From: Variovorax boronicumulans
Lineage (GTDB): Bacteria; Pseudomonadota; Gammaproteobacteria; Burkholderiales; Burkholderiaceae_C
Direction of reading: 5' to 3'
NCBI RefSeq assembly: GCF_019352895.1
Contig: NZ_JAAAFX010000004.1
Coordinates: 1,511,286-1,575,285, forward strand
Length of the DNA: 64,000 nucleotides
Shown: positions 32,536 through 41,649 of the stretch, in pieces
Position numbering within the stretch: position 1 is the stretch's first letter
Layout: the number at the start of each line of letters is the position of its first letter
The notes under the pieces: model-generated
What the model was told of the DNA's origin: nothing
The model's database searches: none
What the model saw: only the letters and a program-made list of their open reading frames with translations
Made by a program: the position numbers and the translations under genes

Positions 32536-33777
32536 ATGACTGATTTCTACGACGCACTCGAAGCCCGCGACCCCGCCCAGCGCGAGGCCGCCCTGCTGGC
32601 CGCCCTGCCCCGCCAGATCGCGCACGCGCAGGCCGCGGCGCCTGCTTTCGCCACGCTGCTCAAAGGCGTCGACGCCACCCAGGTCACGAGCCGCGAGGCG
32701 CTGGCGAAACTGCCCGTGATCCGCAAGTCCGAGCTGCTGGAGCGGCAGAAGCAGCTGCGCGCGAGCGACCCCTTCGGCGGCTTCAGCGCGATCGCGCGCG
32801 GCCCGGCCATGCTGCGCGTGTTTGCCAGCCCCGGCACCATCTACGAGCCCGAGGGTGCGACCCGCGACTACTGGCGCACCGCGCGCGCGCTGCATGCCGC
32901 GGGCTTTCGCAGCGGCGAGCTGCTGCACAACAGCTTCAGCTACCACATGACGCCGGCCGGGGCGATCCTGGAGAACGGCGCGCATGCGCTGGGCTGCACG
33001 GTGTTCCCGGGCGGCACCGGCCAGAGCGAGCAGCAGGTCGAGGCCATGGCCGAGCTGCGGCCCGACGGCTACATCGGCACGCCCAGCTTCCTGCGCATCC
33101 TGCTGGAGAAGGCGGCCGCCATGAACGTGGCGCTGCCCAGCCTGACCAAGGCGCTGCTGTCGGGCGAGGCCTTCCCGCCCAGCCTGCGCGACTGGCTGGC
33201 CGAGCGCGGCATCGACGGCAAGCAGTGCTACGCCACGGCCGACCTGGGCCTGATCGCCTACGAGACCGGCGCCCGCGAAGGCTTGGTGCTCGACGAAGGC
33301 GTGATCCTCGAGATCGTGCGTCCCGGCACCGGCGACCCGGTGCCCGAGGGCGAGGTCGGCGAGGTGGTGGTGACCACCTTCAACCGCGACTACCCGCTGG
33401 TGCGCTTCGGCACCGGCGACCTCTCGGCCGTGCTGCCGGGCCACTGCCCCACGGGCCGCACCAACACCCGCATCAAGGGCTGGATGGGCCGGGCCGACCA
33501 GACCACCAAGGTGCGCGGCATGTTCGTGCACCCGGGCCAGGTCGCGACCGTGCTCAGGCGCTTCCCGGACGTGCTGCGGGCCCGCCTGGTGGTCGAGGGC
33601 GAGATGGCCGACGACCGCATGACGCTCAAGGTGGAAGCGGCTTCGGCCGACATGGCCGCACAGATCGCCGAGGCGATGCGCGACGTGACCAAGCTGCGCT
33701 GCACGGTCGAGGTGGTCGCGCCGGGCTCGCTGCCCAACGACGGCAAGGTGATCGAGGACGCCCGCAGCTACAAGTAG
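32536..33777 (+). CDS. PaaK-like AMP-binding CoA ligase
   Basis: This 413-residue adenylate-forming enzyme is related to phenylacetate-CoA ligase. Recognisable parts are RVFASPGTIYEPEGATRDYWRTARALHAAGFRSGE near 95-129, GYIGTPSFLRILLEK near 176-190, YATADLGLIAYE near 232-243 and RFGTGDLSAVLPG near 291-303. It is shorter than the first ligase of the operon and of a different subfamily. It closes the liv cluster 21 bases after livF, suggesting two different acids or two steps of activation. Confidence 0.82.
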   Translation: MTDFYDALEARDPAQREAALLAALPRQIAHAQAAAPAFATLLKGVDATQVTSREALAKLPVIRKSELLERQKQLRASDPFGGFSAIARGPAMLRVFASPGTIYEPEGATRDYWRTARALHAAGFRSGELLHNSFSYHMTPAGAILENGAHALGCTVFPGGTGQSEQQVEAMAELRPDGYIGTPSFLRILLEKAAAMNVALPSLTKALLSGEAFPPSLRDWLAERGIDGKQCYATADLGLIAYETGAREGLVLDEGVILEIVRPGTGDPVPEGEVGEVVVTTFNRDYPLVRFGTGDLSAVLPGHCPTGRTNTRIKGWMGRADQTTKVRGMFVHPGQVATVLRRFPDVLRARLVVEGEMADDRMTLKVEAASADMAAQIAEAMRDVTKLRCTVEVVAPGSLPNDGKVIEDARSYK

Positions 33778-33798
33778 GGCCTGTTCACCGGCCCGTGC

Positions 33799-34785
33799 TC
33801 AGATCGCCGCCACGCTGCCCGTCACCGGCAGCACGATGCCCGTGATGTAGCCCGCGCACACCGGCGAGGCCAGGAACACATAGGCCGGCGACAGCTCCTC
33901 GGGCTGGGCCACGCGCTTGAAGTCGGTCTCCTTGCCGAACTTGCGCACGTCGGCGGGCTTCTTGTCGGCCGGGTTGAGCGGCGTCCACACCGGCCCGGGC
34001 GCGACCGCGTTGACGCGGATGCCGCGGTCGATCACGTTCAACGCCAGCGCCTTGGTGAACGCATGGATCGCGCCCTTGGTGGCCGAGTAGTCGATCAGGT
34101 TGCGGCTGCCCTGCAGCCCGGTGCGCGAGCCGGTGTTGACGATCGATGCGCCGTTCTTCATGTGCGGCAGCGCGGCGCGCGCCATGCGCAGGTAGCCGCC
34201 GATGTTGGTCTGCAGCGTGAGGTCGATGCGCGCGTCGTCGATGTCCTCCAGCTGCTCGGCATGCATCTGGAAGGCCGCGTTGTTGACCAGCACGTCGAGC
34301 CGGCCGAAGGCCTTCACGGTGCGCGCCACCGCGCGTTCGCAGAACGCCGTGCGCCGCACGTCGCCGCGGATCAGCAGGCAGCGCCGCCCCTCGGCCTCGA
34401 CCGCGGCCTGCGTTTCCTTCGCATCGGCGTCTTCGTCCAGGTAGACGATCGCCACATCGGCGCCTTCGCGTGCGAACAGCACGGCCACGGCGCGGCCGAT
34501 GCCCGAGTCGCCGCCGGTCACGATGGAGGCGAAGCCGGCCAGCTTGCCGCTGCCGCTGTAGCCGGGTGCGGTGTAGCGCGGGCGCAGCGCCATGTCCTTC
34601 TCGCGGCCGGGCTTGGCCAGGTGCTGGCCCGGCAGCGTGTCGGGCTGCGCCCGGTCGCCGGCCTGCACCGCGCGGGTCTTCTTGCGCGACGCGGGGGCGG
34701 CGCGGTCGCGCGCATCCTGGCTGCGCTGGATGGCGCGCTGGCGCGCGACGAGGGAACGGGTGGGGGTGGCGGCGGACTTGGCCAT
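33799..34785 (-). CDS. SDR-family oxidoreductase with basic N-terminal extension (YghA-like)
   Basis: This 328-residue SDR has TGGDSGIGRA near residue 90, NNAA near 167, the serine in NTGSRTGLQG and catalytic YSATK near 235. The core matches the YghA/GSP39 group of stress-related SDRs. About 65 residues precede the domain; they are rich in Arg, Lys and Ala and look disordered. ATG 34785 has a good AGGAG. It is divergent from a Bug protein gene and convergent with the liv cluster. The substrate is unknown. Confidence 0.83.
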   Translation of the reverse strand: MAKSAATPTRSLVARQRAIQRSQDARDRAAPASRKKTRAVQAGDRAQPDTLPGQHLAKPGREKDMALRPRYTAPGYSGSGKLAGFASIVTGGDSGIGRAVAVLFAREGADVAIVYLDEDADAKETQAAVEAEGRRCLLIRGDVRRTAFCERAVARTVKAFGRLDVLVNNAAFQMHAEQLEDIDDARIDLTLQTNIGGYLRMARAALPHMKNGASIVNTGSRTGLQGSRNLIDYSATKGAIHAFTKALALNVIDRGIRVNAVAPGPVWTPLNPADKKPADVRKFGKETDFKRVAQPEELSPAYVFLASPVCAGYITGIVLPVTGSVAAI

Positions 34786-35022
34786 GCGGCGGACTCCTGG
34801 GTTGGCACGATGCGGCCCATGCTGGCCAGCGCAGGGCCTCGGCGGTGTCGGCCAACGCCCTGCGCCGGGCGCCGAAAGCGCCACGTCCGGTCCCCCTGTG
34901 CGCACGCGATCCGGGCGCTGCCACCCCAAAAAATAGGGGTTATTTCTAAGGGCATTCCGGGATGAACCCAACACGTATCAGCCCGTAAGATCGCGCCCTT
35001 TGAACCCTCCGGAGTGCTTTTC

Positions 35023-36003
35023 ATGAAGAAACTGTTCGCAATGGCCGCCATTGCCGCCACCGTCTCAGCAGGGGCCTTCGCCCAGAACTTTCCGGACGGC
35101 AAGGTCATCACGATCGTGGTGCCCTTCGCAGCCGGCGGCCCGACCGACCGCGTGGCGCGCGACCTGGCCGAAGCCATGCGCAAGCCGCTGGACGGCGTGA
35201 GCATCGTGATCGACAACGCCGCCGGCGCGGGCAGCACCATCGGCAACGCCAAGGTCGCACGTGCCAAGGCCGACGGCTACACGCTGCTGCTCACGCACGT
35301 GGGCATGGCCACCACGCCGGTGCTCTACCGCAAGCTGCCCTACAACTACGAGACCGACTTCGAGTACCTGGGCCTGATCAACGACGTGCCCATGACCGTG
35401 ATCGGCAAGCCGCAGCTCGAAGCCAACAACTTCAAGGAACTGCGCGAGTGGATCGGCAAGAACCCGGGCAAGGTGAACCTGGGCAACGCGGGCATCGGCT
35501 CGGCCTCGCACCTGTGTGGCCTGCTGTTCCAGAGCGAGCTGAAGGCGGAAATGACCACCGTGCCGTACAAGGGCACGGCGCCTGCCATCGCCGACCTGCT
35601 GGGCGGCCAGATCGACCTGCTGTGCGACCAGACGACCAACACCACGAGCCAGATCGAGGCGAAGAAGGTCAAGCCGTACGCGGTGACCACGCTCAAGCGG
35701 CTGACGACGCCGGCCTTGAAGGACATCCCGACGCTGGACGAGTCGGGCATGAAGAACTTCCAGGTCACGATCTGGCACGGGCTGTACGCGCCCAAGGGCA
35801 CGCCGCCGGCGGTGCTCAAGAAGCTCAACGACGCGGTCAAGGTGGCGCTCAAGGACCCGGACTTCATCAAGAAGGAAGAGGGCCTGGGTGCGGTGGTGGT
35901 GACGGACAAGCGCGTGGAGCCGGCCGAGCACAAGAAGTTCGTGCAGGCGGAAGTCGCGCGCTTCGGCCCGGTGATCAAGGCCGCGGGCGTGTACGCAGAC
36001 TGA
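35023..36003 (+). CDS. Bug/TctC-family periplasmic binding protein
   Basis: This 326-residue exported protein has a signal peptide ending AGAFAQ. Its fold motifs are [18 protein letters not shown] and IDNAAGAGSTIGNAKVARAKADGYTLLL, typical of Bug receptors that bind carboxylated ligands. No tctAB permease genes are nearby, as for most Bug genes in Burkholderiales. ATG 35023 follows CCGGAG. It is a single gene ended by a strong terminator. Confidence 0.9.
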   Translation: MKKLFAMAAIAATVSAGAFAQNFPDGKVITIVVPFAAGGPTDRVARDLAEAMRKPLDGVSIVIDNAAGAGSTIGNAKVARAKADGYTLLLTHVGMATTPVLYRKLPYNYETDFEYLGLINDVPMTVIGKPQLEANNFKELREWIGKNPGKVNLGNAGIGSASHLCGLLFQSELKAEMTTVPYKGTAPAIADLLGGQIDLLCDQTTNTTSQIEAKKVKPYAVTTLKRLTTPALKDIPTLDESGMKNFQVTIWHGLYAPKGTPPAVLKKLNDAVKVALKDPDFIKKEEGLGAVVVTDKRVEPAEHKKFVQAEVARFGPVIKAAGVYAD

Positions 36004-36026
36004 TCTCGCGCTTCGCTTGAACAGAC

Positions 36027-36060
36027 AAAGCCGCCGGCCCTTCGGGACCGGCGGCTTTTT
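36027..36060. terminator. Rho-independent terminator after the Bug gene
   Basis: A long stem, AAAGCCGCCGGCCC with GGGACCGGCGGCTTT around a TTC loop, carries one bulged A and is followed by a T-run. A-residues on the opposite side make it usable for the convergent lipoprotein gene as well. Confidence 0.88.
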
Positions 36061-36082
36061 CAATGGTGGTGACAGCGGGAGA

Positions 36083-38179
36083 TCAGGGCTGCGCGACGGT
36101 CCAGACTTCGAAGTTCTTGCGCACGTCGCCCTGGCGGGCGGTGCGCGACAGGAAGGAGAAGGTGCTCACCGTGGTGCCCGTGTTGTATTGCGTGTAGATG
36201 CCGTTGACCGGCGCGCAGTGCGTATCGGTCGACGCTACCGGCTGGCAATAGACGACGGTCTTGCGCGCCGTGTTGCGCACGGTCGCGGAGTCGCTGAAGC
36301 GGGCGCCGTCATCGCCGGCGGCACGACCGACGGCAGTCAGCGATGTCGGGGCGAGCGCGCCCTCGGGCACCACCCAGGCGTCGGCGTTGCCCGGCGCGAT
36401 GAAGTCGATGTTGTTCGCCTCGTGAGCCACCGGGTCCGCATAGCCGAAGACGATCCCGCGCGCGCTGGCCTGGCTGGCCGCCAGCAGGTCGGCCCGCATG
36501 GCAGGGACCAGCTCGACGGTTGGCGTCTGCACGGCCTCGGCGAGCGTGGGTGCACGGGAGACGGTACGCACGTACTGGACCTGGTTGGGCGTGGCCGTGT
36601 TGGCATGGAAGAACTCCAGCTTCCACACCGACTGCTCGGGAATCGCACGGATCTGCGCCTCCGTGTAGGCCGGGCTGGCGAAGTACGAGCCGGTCTCCAC
36701 CGCACTCGGGCTGCCGCCCTGGGCCGGGTCCACGAAGCGTGACGCAAGGCGCAGTGTCGACGTGTTCAGGGCCGTTGCACCCGTGCCGTCCCGCGTGATG
36801 ACCAGTGTGCTCGAGCCGGCCTTCGGGATCAGCACCACTTCGCGCTCAGGCAGCGAGGGCGTCGTGACCACGACCTTCTTGAACAGCGGGGCGCCCTCGC
36901 CATCTCGCAGGTTGTCGACCGTGACGGTGTAGCCCACCGAGTGGTAGTTGAGGTTCTGGTGCTTCAGGTAATCGCGCTTCTCGCTCTGCGGCCGCACGAA
37001 GGCGCGGTAGGGATAGACGGTGGGCGTGAGCTTCAATGCCCCGTCCACGATCCTGGCGTTGAAGAAATCGTTGTCGGTGTTGCCCAACACGTCGGTCCAG
37101 CGGTGGGTGAACAGGATCTCGCCGTTGGGATGGAAGAACTCGAAGTTGCCGCGGTCGTATTTGATGTTGGTCGGGCCGGCGCGGAACAGGCTCTCGAACG
37201 AGCGGCGCGCGCCGCTGGCGACCCGACCCACGGGAGCACCGGCCGAGACGAAGTTGGCCGGGTCGTCGCCCACGAACAGCGTGCGGCAGGCCGGCGCGAC
37301 AACGTTCGAGGCGCCCCCGTAGGCATTGCCGTCGGGCTGGATCGTGCTGTTGACGCGCTGGTTCAACGGCAGCGCGTAGCAGGCGTTGATCCGGTCGAGC
37401 AGCGCCTGCACCATCGCCGGCGTGGGCGGCGTGACCAGCGCCGTGTCGCTGATCGCTGGCAGGGGCGTGATGCTCGCATCGTCGCTGCGGAACACGATGG
37501 ACAGCGGCGCACTTGCATCATCGGCCGGCAACGCCTTGACGGTGACCTCGATGCTCGCGGCGCTGCCGTCGGGCCGCACCGACACGTTGATCGTGTCGAG
37601 CACGCGGTCCTGGCCCGTGCCGTCGGCCTTGAACACGCCGCTCATCGGGTCGAAGGTGGTGTTGAGCGCGGTCAGCAGCGGCTGCAGCGCGGCGATGAGC
37701 TTCGCCACCTGTTCGCTGATCGCGGCGGCGGTGACCGTGCCGGCCGCACCGGCCAGCTTCGACGGATCGCCCTGCGGCGCCAGCTGCGCCGCGACGATGG
37801 TCGTCAGCGGCGTGACGTTGGTGGTACCGGTCGCGGCGCTGGCGGTGATGCTGTAGAGCGTCTGGTCGCCACGCACGGCCTGGATCACCAGCGGCGCCTG
37901 GGTGCCGGCGGCCAGCGTGCAGGTGTAGCCGCCCTCGGGCGTGGTGCGCACCTCGCAGACCGGCTTGCCGTCACGGTCGAACACCGTGAGCGCGGCATCG
38001 GCGAAGGGCGCGCCGGTTGCGACGGTGCCCGTGAGGGTCGTGGCCGCGGCGGGCGGATCGCCGCCGCTCACGGGCGGCGCACTGGACGCATCGCTGCCGC
38101 CCCCACCGCCGCACGCCGTCAACAAGGCAAGGACAAGAACAGACAGGGCACAAGGAATCGTCCGGGCGGAAAGGGTCAT
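36083..38179 (-). CDS. Large lipoprotein of unknown function with carboxypeptidase-regulatory-like N-terminal domain
   Basis: This 698-residue protein starts with a lipoprotein signal (ALSVLVLALLTAC, lipidated Cys23) followed by a GGGGGSDASS spacer. Residues about 47-120 (LTGTVATGAPFADAALTVFDRDGKPVC) look like a carboxypeptidase-regulatory/SdrD-B-like beta domain. The remainder is rich in beta structure with no motif I recognise. It is probably surface- or periplasm-exposed. ATG 38179 is taken because it gives a standard signal peptide. It is divergent from a LuxR-type regulator, which may control it. Confidence 0.72.
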   Translation of the reverse strand: MTLSARTIPCALSVLVLALLTACGGGGGSDASSAPPVSGGDPPAAATTLTGTVATGAPFADAALTVFDRDGKPVCEVRTTPEGGYTCTLAAGTQAPLVIQAVRGDQTLYSITASAATGTTNVTPLTTIVAAQLAPQGDPSKLAGAAGTVTAAAISEQVAKLIAALQPLLTALNTTFDPMSGVFKADGTGQDRVLDTINVSVRPDGSAASIEVTVKALPADDASAPLSIVFRSDDASITPLPAISDTALVTPPTPAMVQALLDRINACYALPLNQRVNSTIQPDGNAYGGASNVVAPACRTLFVGDDPANFVSAGAPVGRVASGARRSFESLFRAGPTNIKYDRGNFEFFHPNGEILFTHRWTDVLGNTDNDFFNARIVDGALKLTPTVYPYRAFVRPQSEKRDYLKHQNLNYHSVGYTVTVDNLRDGEGAPLFKKVVVTTPSLPEREVVLIPKAGSSTLVITRDGTGATALNTSTLRLASRFVDPAQGGSPSAVETGSYFASPAYTEAQIRAIPEQSVWKLEFFHANTATPNQVQYVRTVSRAPTLAEAVQTPTVELVPAMRADLLAASQASARGIVFGYADPVAHEANNIDFIAPGNADAWVVPEGALAPTSLTAVGRAAGDDGARFSDSATVRNTARKTVVYCQPVASTDTHCAPVNGIYTQYNTGTTVSTFSFLSRTARQGDVRKNFEVWTVAQP

Positions 38180-38391
38180 GGAGCAGCTCTTGGAAAGAAG
38201 GTTGAGAGGCCGGCAGCACCGGGGCCCGCAAACAATAACTTTCACTTTTCCCAAAACAAATGATGCAAATGCACCATTCTTCGAACGCCGGAACAGAGTG
38301 CGAAATTCAAAGAAAAGAGGCGGAAAGTGCGCGCCGCAAGATCCCCCGAACAAGGGATGCGCCCGTCCGCCGTGACGGGAACACTGGGGCG
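38180..38391. promoter_or_regulatory. Divergent region between the lipoprotein and LuxR genes
   Basis: The 212-base gap contains an AT-rich stretch (about 38228-38270) that is distinct from its GC-rich surroundings and probably holds the promoters. No clear -35/-10 pair or palindrome could be assigned, and no gene is seen. Confidence 0.35.
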
Positions 38392-39375
38392 ATGAACCGG
38401 CCCGTCCCGCATGACTTCAGCACGCTGCTCCTGCAGCTGTACCGGCTCTCGCACGAACTGCCGATCCATGTCTTCCAGGACGCGGCGCTCGACCTCATCA
38501 AGCCGGTGCTGCCCTTCGACGCATCGATGTGGGGCACGGCGACCACCGCCGCCGAGGGCATCGACGTGCACACGCTGCACCTGCACCAGAAGACCCCTGA
38601 AATGATGGCCGAGTACGAGCACCACAAGCACCTTGACTCCGCGGCAGCGAGCCTCTTCGACAAGGGGCATGACACCAGGGGTTTCAACTCGGCGCGCTGG
38701 TTCAATGCACCGAAGGACGCGCCGCTGCTGGATTTCCTGCAGCGCCATGAGCAGAACAACATCTTCATCACCGTGGACAGTGACCCGCGGTCCAACTTCA
38801 TGCAATGGGTCTCGCTGTTCCGCGTCGACCCGGAGGCGCATTGCAGGCCCGAGGAAGAAGGCCTGCTGGCCAGCCTGTCGCCGCACCTCATGCAGGCGCT
38901 GGCGCTCAACCGCGTGATGCACCTGGACCGGACGCGCTCACCGAATGCCGATGCGCCCGGCCACGGTTCGGCGATCGCCGACCTGAAGGGCGCGATCTAC
39001 CACTGCGACGTGCGCTTCGTCGCGCTGATGCAGGAGGAGTTCACGGGCTGGCCGCGCCAGGCGCTGCCGCCTGCGTTGCTCGAACACTTCATGACGGTGC
39101 AGGCGGCCTACCTGGGCCGGCATGTGGCGCTGACGTACCGGCTCGAACAGCGCCTGCTGTTCCTCGGCATCCGCCCGCGCTGTCGCGCCGACGGCCTCAC
39201 GCCGCGCGAGCGCACGGTCGCCGAGCTGCTGGCGCGCGGCGACACGCACAAGGACATCGCCGCCCTCCTGAGCCGCTCGCCGGCCACGGTGCGCAACCAC
39301 ATCCAGTCGATCTACGACAAGCTGGAGGTGGGCAACGTGGCCGGCCTGATCCACGAGCTGCAGCTCGCGGGCTGA
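38392..39375 (+). CDS. LuxR-type HTH transcriptional regulator
   Basis: This 327-residue protein has a C-terminal LuxR/GerE helix-turn-helix (about 262-322): LTPRERTVAELLARGDTHKDIAALLSRSPATVRNHIQSIYDKLEVGN. The N-terminal 250 residues look like a GAF/PAS-type sensor without a phospho-acceptor Asp motif, so it is not a response regulator. ATG 38392 follows GGGG. Control of the divergent lipoprotein gene is likely; the signal is unknown. Confidence 0.83.
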   Translation: MNRPVPHDFSTLLLQLYRLSHELPIHVFQDAALDLIKPVLPFDASMWGTATTAAEGIDVHTLHLHQKTPEMMAEYEHHKHLDSAAASLFDKGHDTRGFNSARWFNAPKDAPLLDFLQRHEQNNIFITVDSDPRSNFMQWVSLFRVDPEAHCRPEEEGLLASLSPHLMQALALNRVMHLDRTRSPNADAPGHGSAIADLKGAIYHCDVRFVALMQEEFTGWPRQALPPALLEHFMTVQAAYLGRHVALTYRLEQRLLFLGIRPRCRADGLTPRERTVAELLARGDTHKDIAALLSRSPATVRNHIQSIYDKLEVGNVAGLIHELQLAG

Positions 39376-39396
39376 GCGGCCCGGCCCCGCTTCACT

Positions 39397-41511
39397 TCAC
39401 TTCGGCCGGATCGCGTCGGCCGTGCCCTGGATGAAGGCCTTGAGGCTGTCGATGTCGTCGTTGCTGAGCTTGCCCGTGAAGTCGGGCATGCCGCGTGCCA
39501 TGGCCGGCCCCTTGAGCACGAACTTGTCGAGGTTCTCGATGTAGGCCGGGTCCATATAGCCGAGGTTGGGGATGTTGCCGCCGCGGTCCACGCCCGGCAC
39601 GCCGTGGCAGAACACGCAGTTGGCGACATAGAGCATCGTGCCCGCCTGCACCTTGGCCGGGTCGTACTTCACGCCCTGCACCAGCTTGTCCATGCGGTAC
39701 TGCACGAACTCCGGCATCTTGGCCGTGCCGCCGACCGCGAAGGTGTAGACCGTGCCCGGGCCCTGCCGTTCGGTGGCGCGCTGGGCCAGGCCATAGACGC
39801 CGCCCCAGCCCACGGCCACCGACACGTACTGCTTGCCATCGACCATGTAGGTCGCGGGTGCGGCCACCACGCCGGTGCCGGTGGGCGATTCCCAGAGCTT
39901 GGTGCCGTCCTTGGCGTCGTAGGCCACCAGCCGGCCGTCGGCCGTGCCCTGGAACACCAGGTTGCCGGCGGTGGTGAGCGTGCCGCCGTTCCAGGGCGAT
40001 GCGTAGTCCACGCCCCAGGCCTCCTTCTGCGCCACCGGGTCCCAGGCCACCAGCCGGCCGAAGGGCTTGCTCTTGGGCGCCTCGGCGTTGGCGAACTTGG
40101 CGGTGTTCCAGCCCAGCGCGGCATGCGGGCGGCCGGGCTTGTCCTCGTCGAACTTCCAGTCCTTGTCGTCCATCAGGTTGAGCGGCACGTGCTGCGCGGG
40201 CAGGTAGGCCAGGCCGGTCTGCGGATTGAAGGACATCGGATGCCAGTTGTGCGCGCCGAAGGGGCCGGGGATCGCGTCGTAGGGCTTGCTGCCGTCGCGC
40301 GCGGCGGCCAGTTCGATCGGGCGCCCGTTCTTGTCGTAGCCCGTGGCCCAGTTGACCTCGGTGAAGTTCTTGGCCGACACGAACTTGCCGTTGGTGCGAT
40401 CGATCACGAAGAAGAAGCCGTTCTTCGGCGCATGCAGCAGCACCTTGCGCGGCTTGCCGTCGACCTTGAGGTCGGCCAGGATCATCGACTGGGTCGAGGT
40501 GTAGTCCCAGTTGTCGCCCGGCGTCTCCTGGTAGTGCCACTTGTACTTGCCGGTGTCGGGGTCGAGCGCCACCACCGAGCCCAGATAGAGGTTGTCGCCG
40601 CCCTTCGGGCTGCGCGCCTTGTGCGACCAGGGCGAGCCGTTGCCGGTGCCCACGTACATCAGGTTGAGCTCGGGGTCGAAGGCGAAGCTGTCCCAGGCGG
40701 TGCCGCCACCGCCCGCTTCCCAGTACTTGGCCGAAGGGTCCCAGGTCTTGGCGGCCTTGGCCATCGAGGCATCCTCGAAGGGCTTGGACGGATCGCCCGG
40801 CACCACGAACCAGCGCCATTTCTGGTCGCCGGTCTTCGCGTCGTAGGCCGTGACGTAGCCGCGCACGCCGTACTCGGCGCCGCCGTTGCCGATGATCACC
40901 TTGCCCTTGAACACGCGCGGTGCGCCGGTGATGGTGTAGCTGCCCTTCTGGCCCTCGATGGTGTTCTTCTCCCAGGCCTTCTGGCCCGTGGCCGCGTCGA
41001 GCGCGATCAGCCGGCCGTCGTAGGCCGCCACGTAGACCTTGCCCTGGTAGAGCGCCACGCCGCGGTTCACCACGTCGCAGCAGCCGCGGAAGCCCTTGGA
41101 CTTGTCGACCTGCGGGTCGAAGCTCCAGAGCCGGCGGCCGGTGCGCACGTCGATGGCATGCACCACGCTCCAGGAGGCGGTGACGTACATCACGCCGTCG
41201 ACCACCAGCGGCGTGGCTTCCACGCCGCGCGTCGACTCGAGGTCGTAGGACCACACCAGGCCCAGGCCCTTGACGTTCGCGCTGCTGATCTGGTCGAGCC
41301 GGCTGAAGCGGGTCTCGGCGTAGTCGAGTCCGTGGCTGGGCCAGTCGGGTGTCTTGGCGGCGTTCTGCCGGATGAAGTTGCCGTCGACCTTGGCCGCGGT
41401 GGCCTGCAGGTGGGCGGTCGAGCCCTTGGCGGCGGGCTGCGCGTGCGCGGGAAAGACATGGCCCGCGCACAACCATGCGCCGAGCGCGATGGCGCCGGTG
41501 ATTCTTCTCAT
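39397..41511 (-). CDS. Quinohemoprotein alcohol dehydrogenase (PQQ and cytochrome c)
   Basis: This 704-residue periplasmic enzyme has a signal peptide ending FPAHAQ, an eight-bladed PQQ propeller and a C-terminal cytochrome c. The vicinal disulfide C144-C145 over PQQ lies in GFRGCCD. DNWDYTSTQ supplies the catalytic Asp region, and the heme site is CVFCH (632-636) with distal Met675. This is the type II alcohol dehydrogenase layout, oxidising primary or secondary alcohols and passing electrons to the respiratory chain. The start at 41511 has AGGAGA. It is divergent from an AcoR-like regulator, next to acoAB. Confidence 0.9.
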   Translation of the reverse strand: MRRITGAIALGAWLCAGHVFPAHAQPAAKGSTAHLQATAAKVDGNFIRQNAAKTPDWPSHGLDYAETRFSRLDQISSANVKGLGLVWSYDLESTRGVEATPLVVDGVMYVTASWSVVHAIDVRTGRRLWSFDPQVDKSKGFRGCCDVVNRGVALYQGKVYVAAYDGRLIALDAATGQKAWEKNTIEGQKGSYTITGAPRVFKGKVIIGNGGAEYGVRGYVTAYDAKTGDQKWRWFVVPGDPSKPFEDASMAKAAKTWDPSAKYWEAGGGGTAWDSFAFDPELNLMYVGTGNGSPWSHKARSPKGGDNLYLGSVVALDPDTGKYKWHYQETPGDNWDYTSTQSMILADLKVDGKPRKVLLHAPKNGFFFVIDRTNGKFVSAKNFTEVNWATGYDKNGRPIELAAARDGSKPYDAIPGPFGAHNWHPMSFNPQTGLAYLPAQHVPLNLMDDKDWKFDEDKPGRPHAALGWNTAKFANAEAPKSKPFGRLVAWDPVAQKEAWGVDYASPWNGGTLTTAGNLVFQGTADGRLVAYDAKDGTKLWESPTGTGVVAAPATYMVDGKQYVSVAVGWGGVYGLAQRATERQGPGTVYTFAVGGTAKMPEFVQYRMDKLVQGVKYDPAKVQAGTMLYVANCVFCHGVPGVDRGGNIPNLGYMDPAYIENLDKFVLKGPAMARGMPDFTGKLSNDDIDSLKAFIQGTADAIRPK

Positions 41512-41536
41512 CGTGTCGTCTCCTGTTGTTCTTGCG

Positions 41537-41610
41537 CGAAGGATGTTCCTTCGGCGCACTTTGTTCACCCTCGGGATTTCCCGGTCCCGCGACTGTTCCA
41601 TTGCGGAACA
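41537..41610. promoter_or_regulatory. Palindromes between the alcohol dehydrogenase and AcoR-like genes
   Basis: TGTTCCATTGCGGAACA (41594-41610) is a perfect 6-5-6 inverted repeat in the middle of the divergent gap. CGAAGGA-TGT-TCCTTCG (41537-41553) is a second perfect palindrome in the dehydrogenase leader. The first is a good candidate binding site for the Fis-type HTH of the adjacent regulator. No sigma-54 promoter was seen. Confidence 0.55.
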
Positions 41611-41649
41611 CAGTCGACAGCTTGCATTTGCGCCCTGCAGGCAGCACCC

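Noticed and set aside
30205-33531. An 1108-codon minus-strand open frame over livK, livF and the PaaK-like gene
   Set aside because: It is antisense to three genes with clear motifs and contains no recognisable domain.
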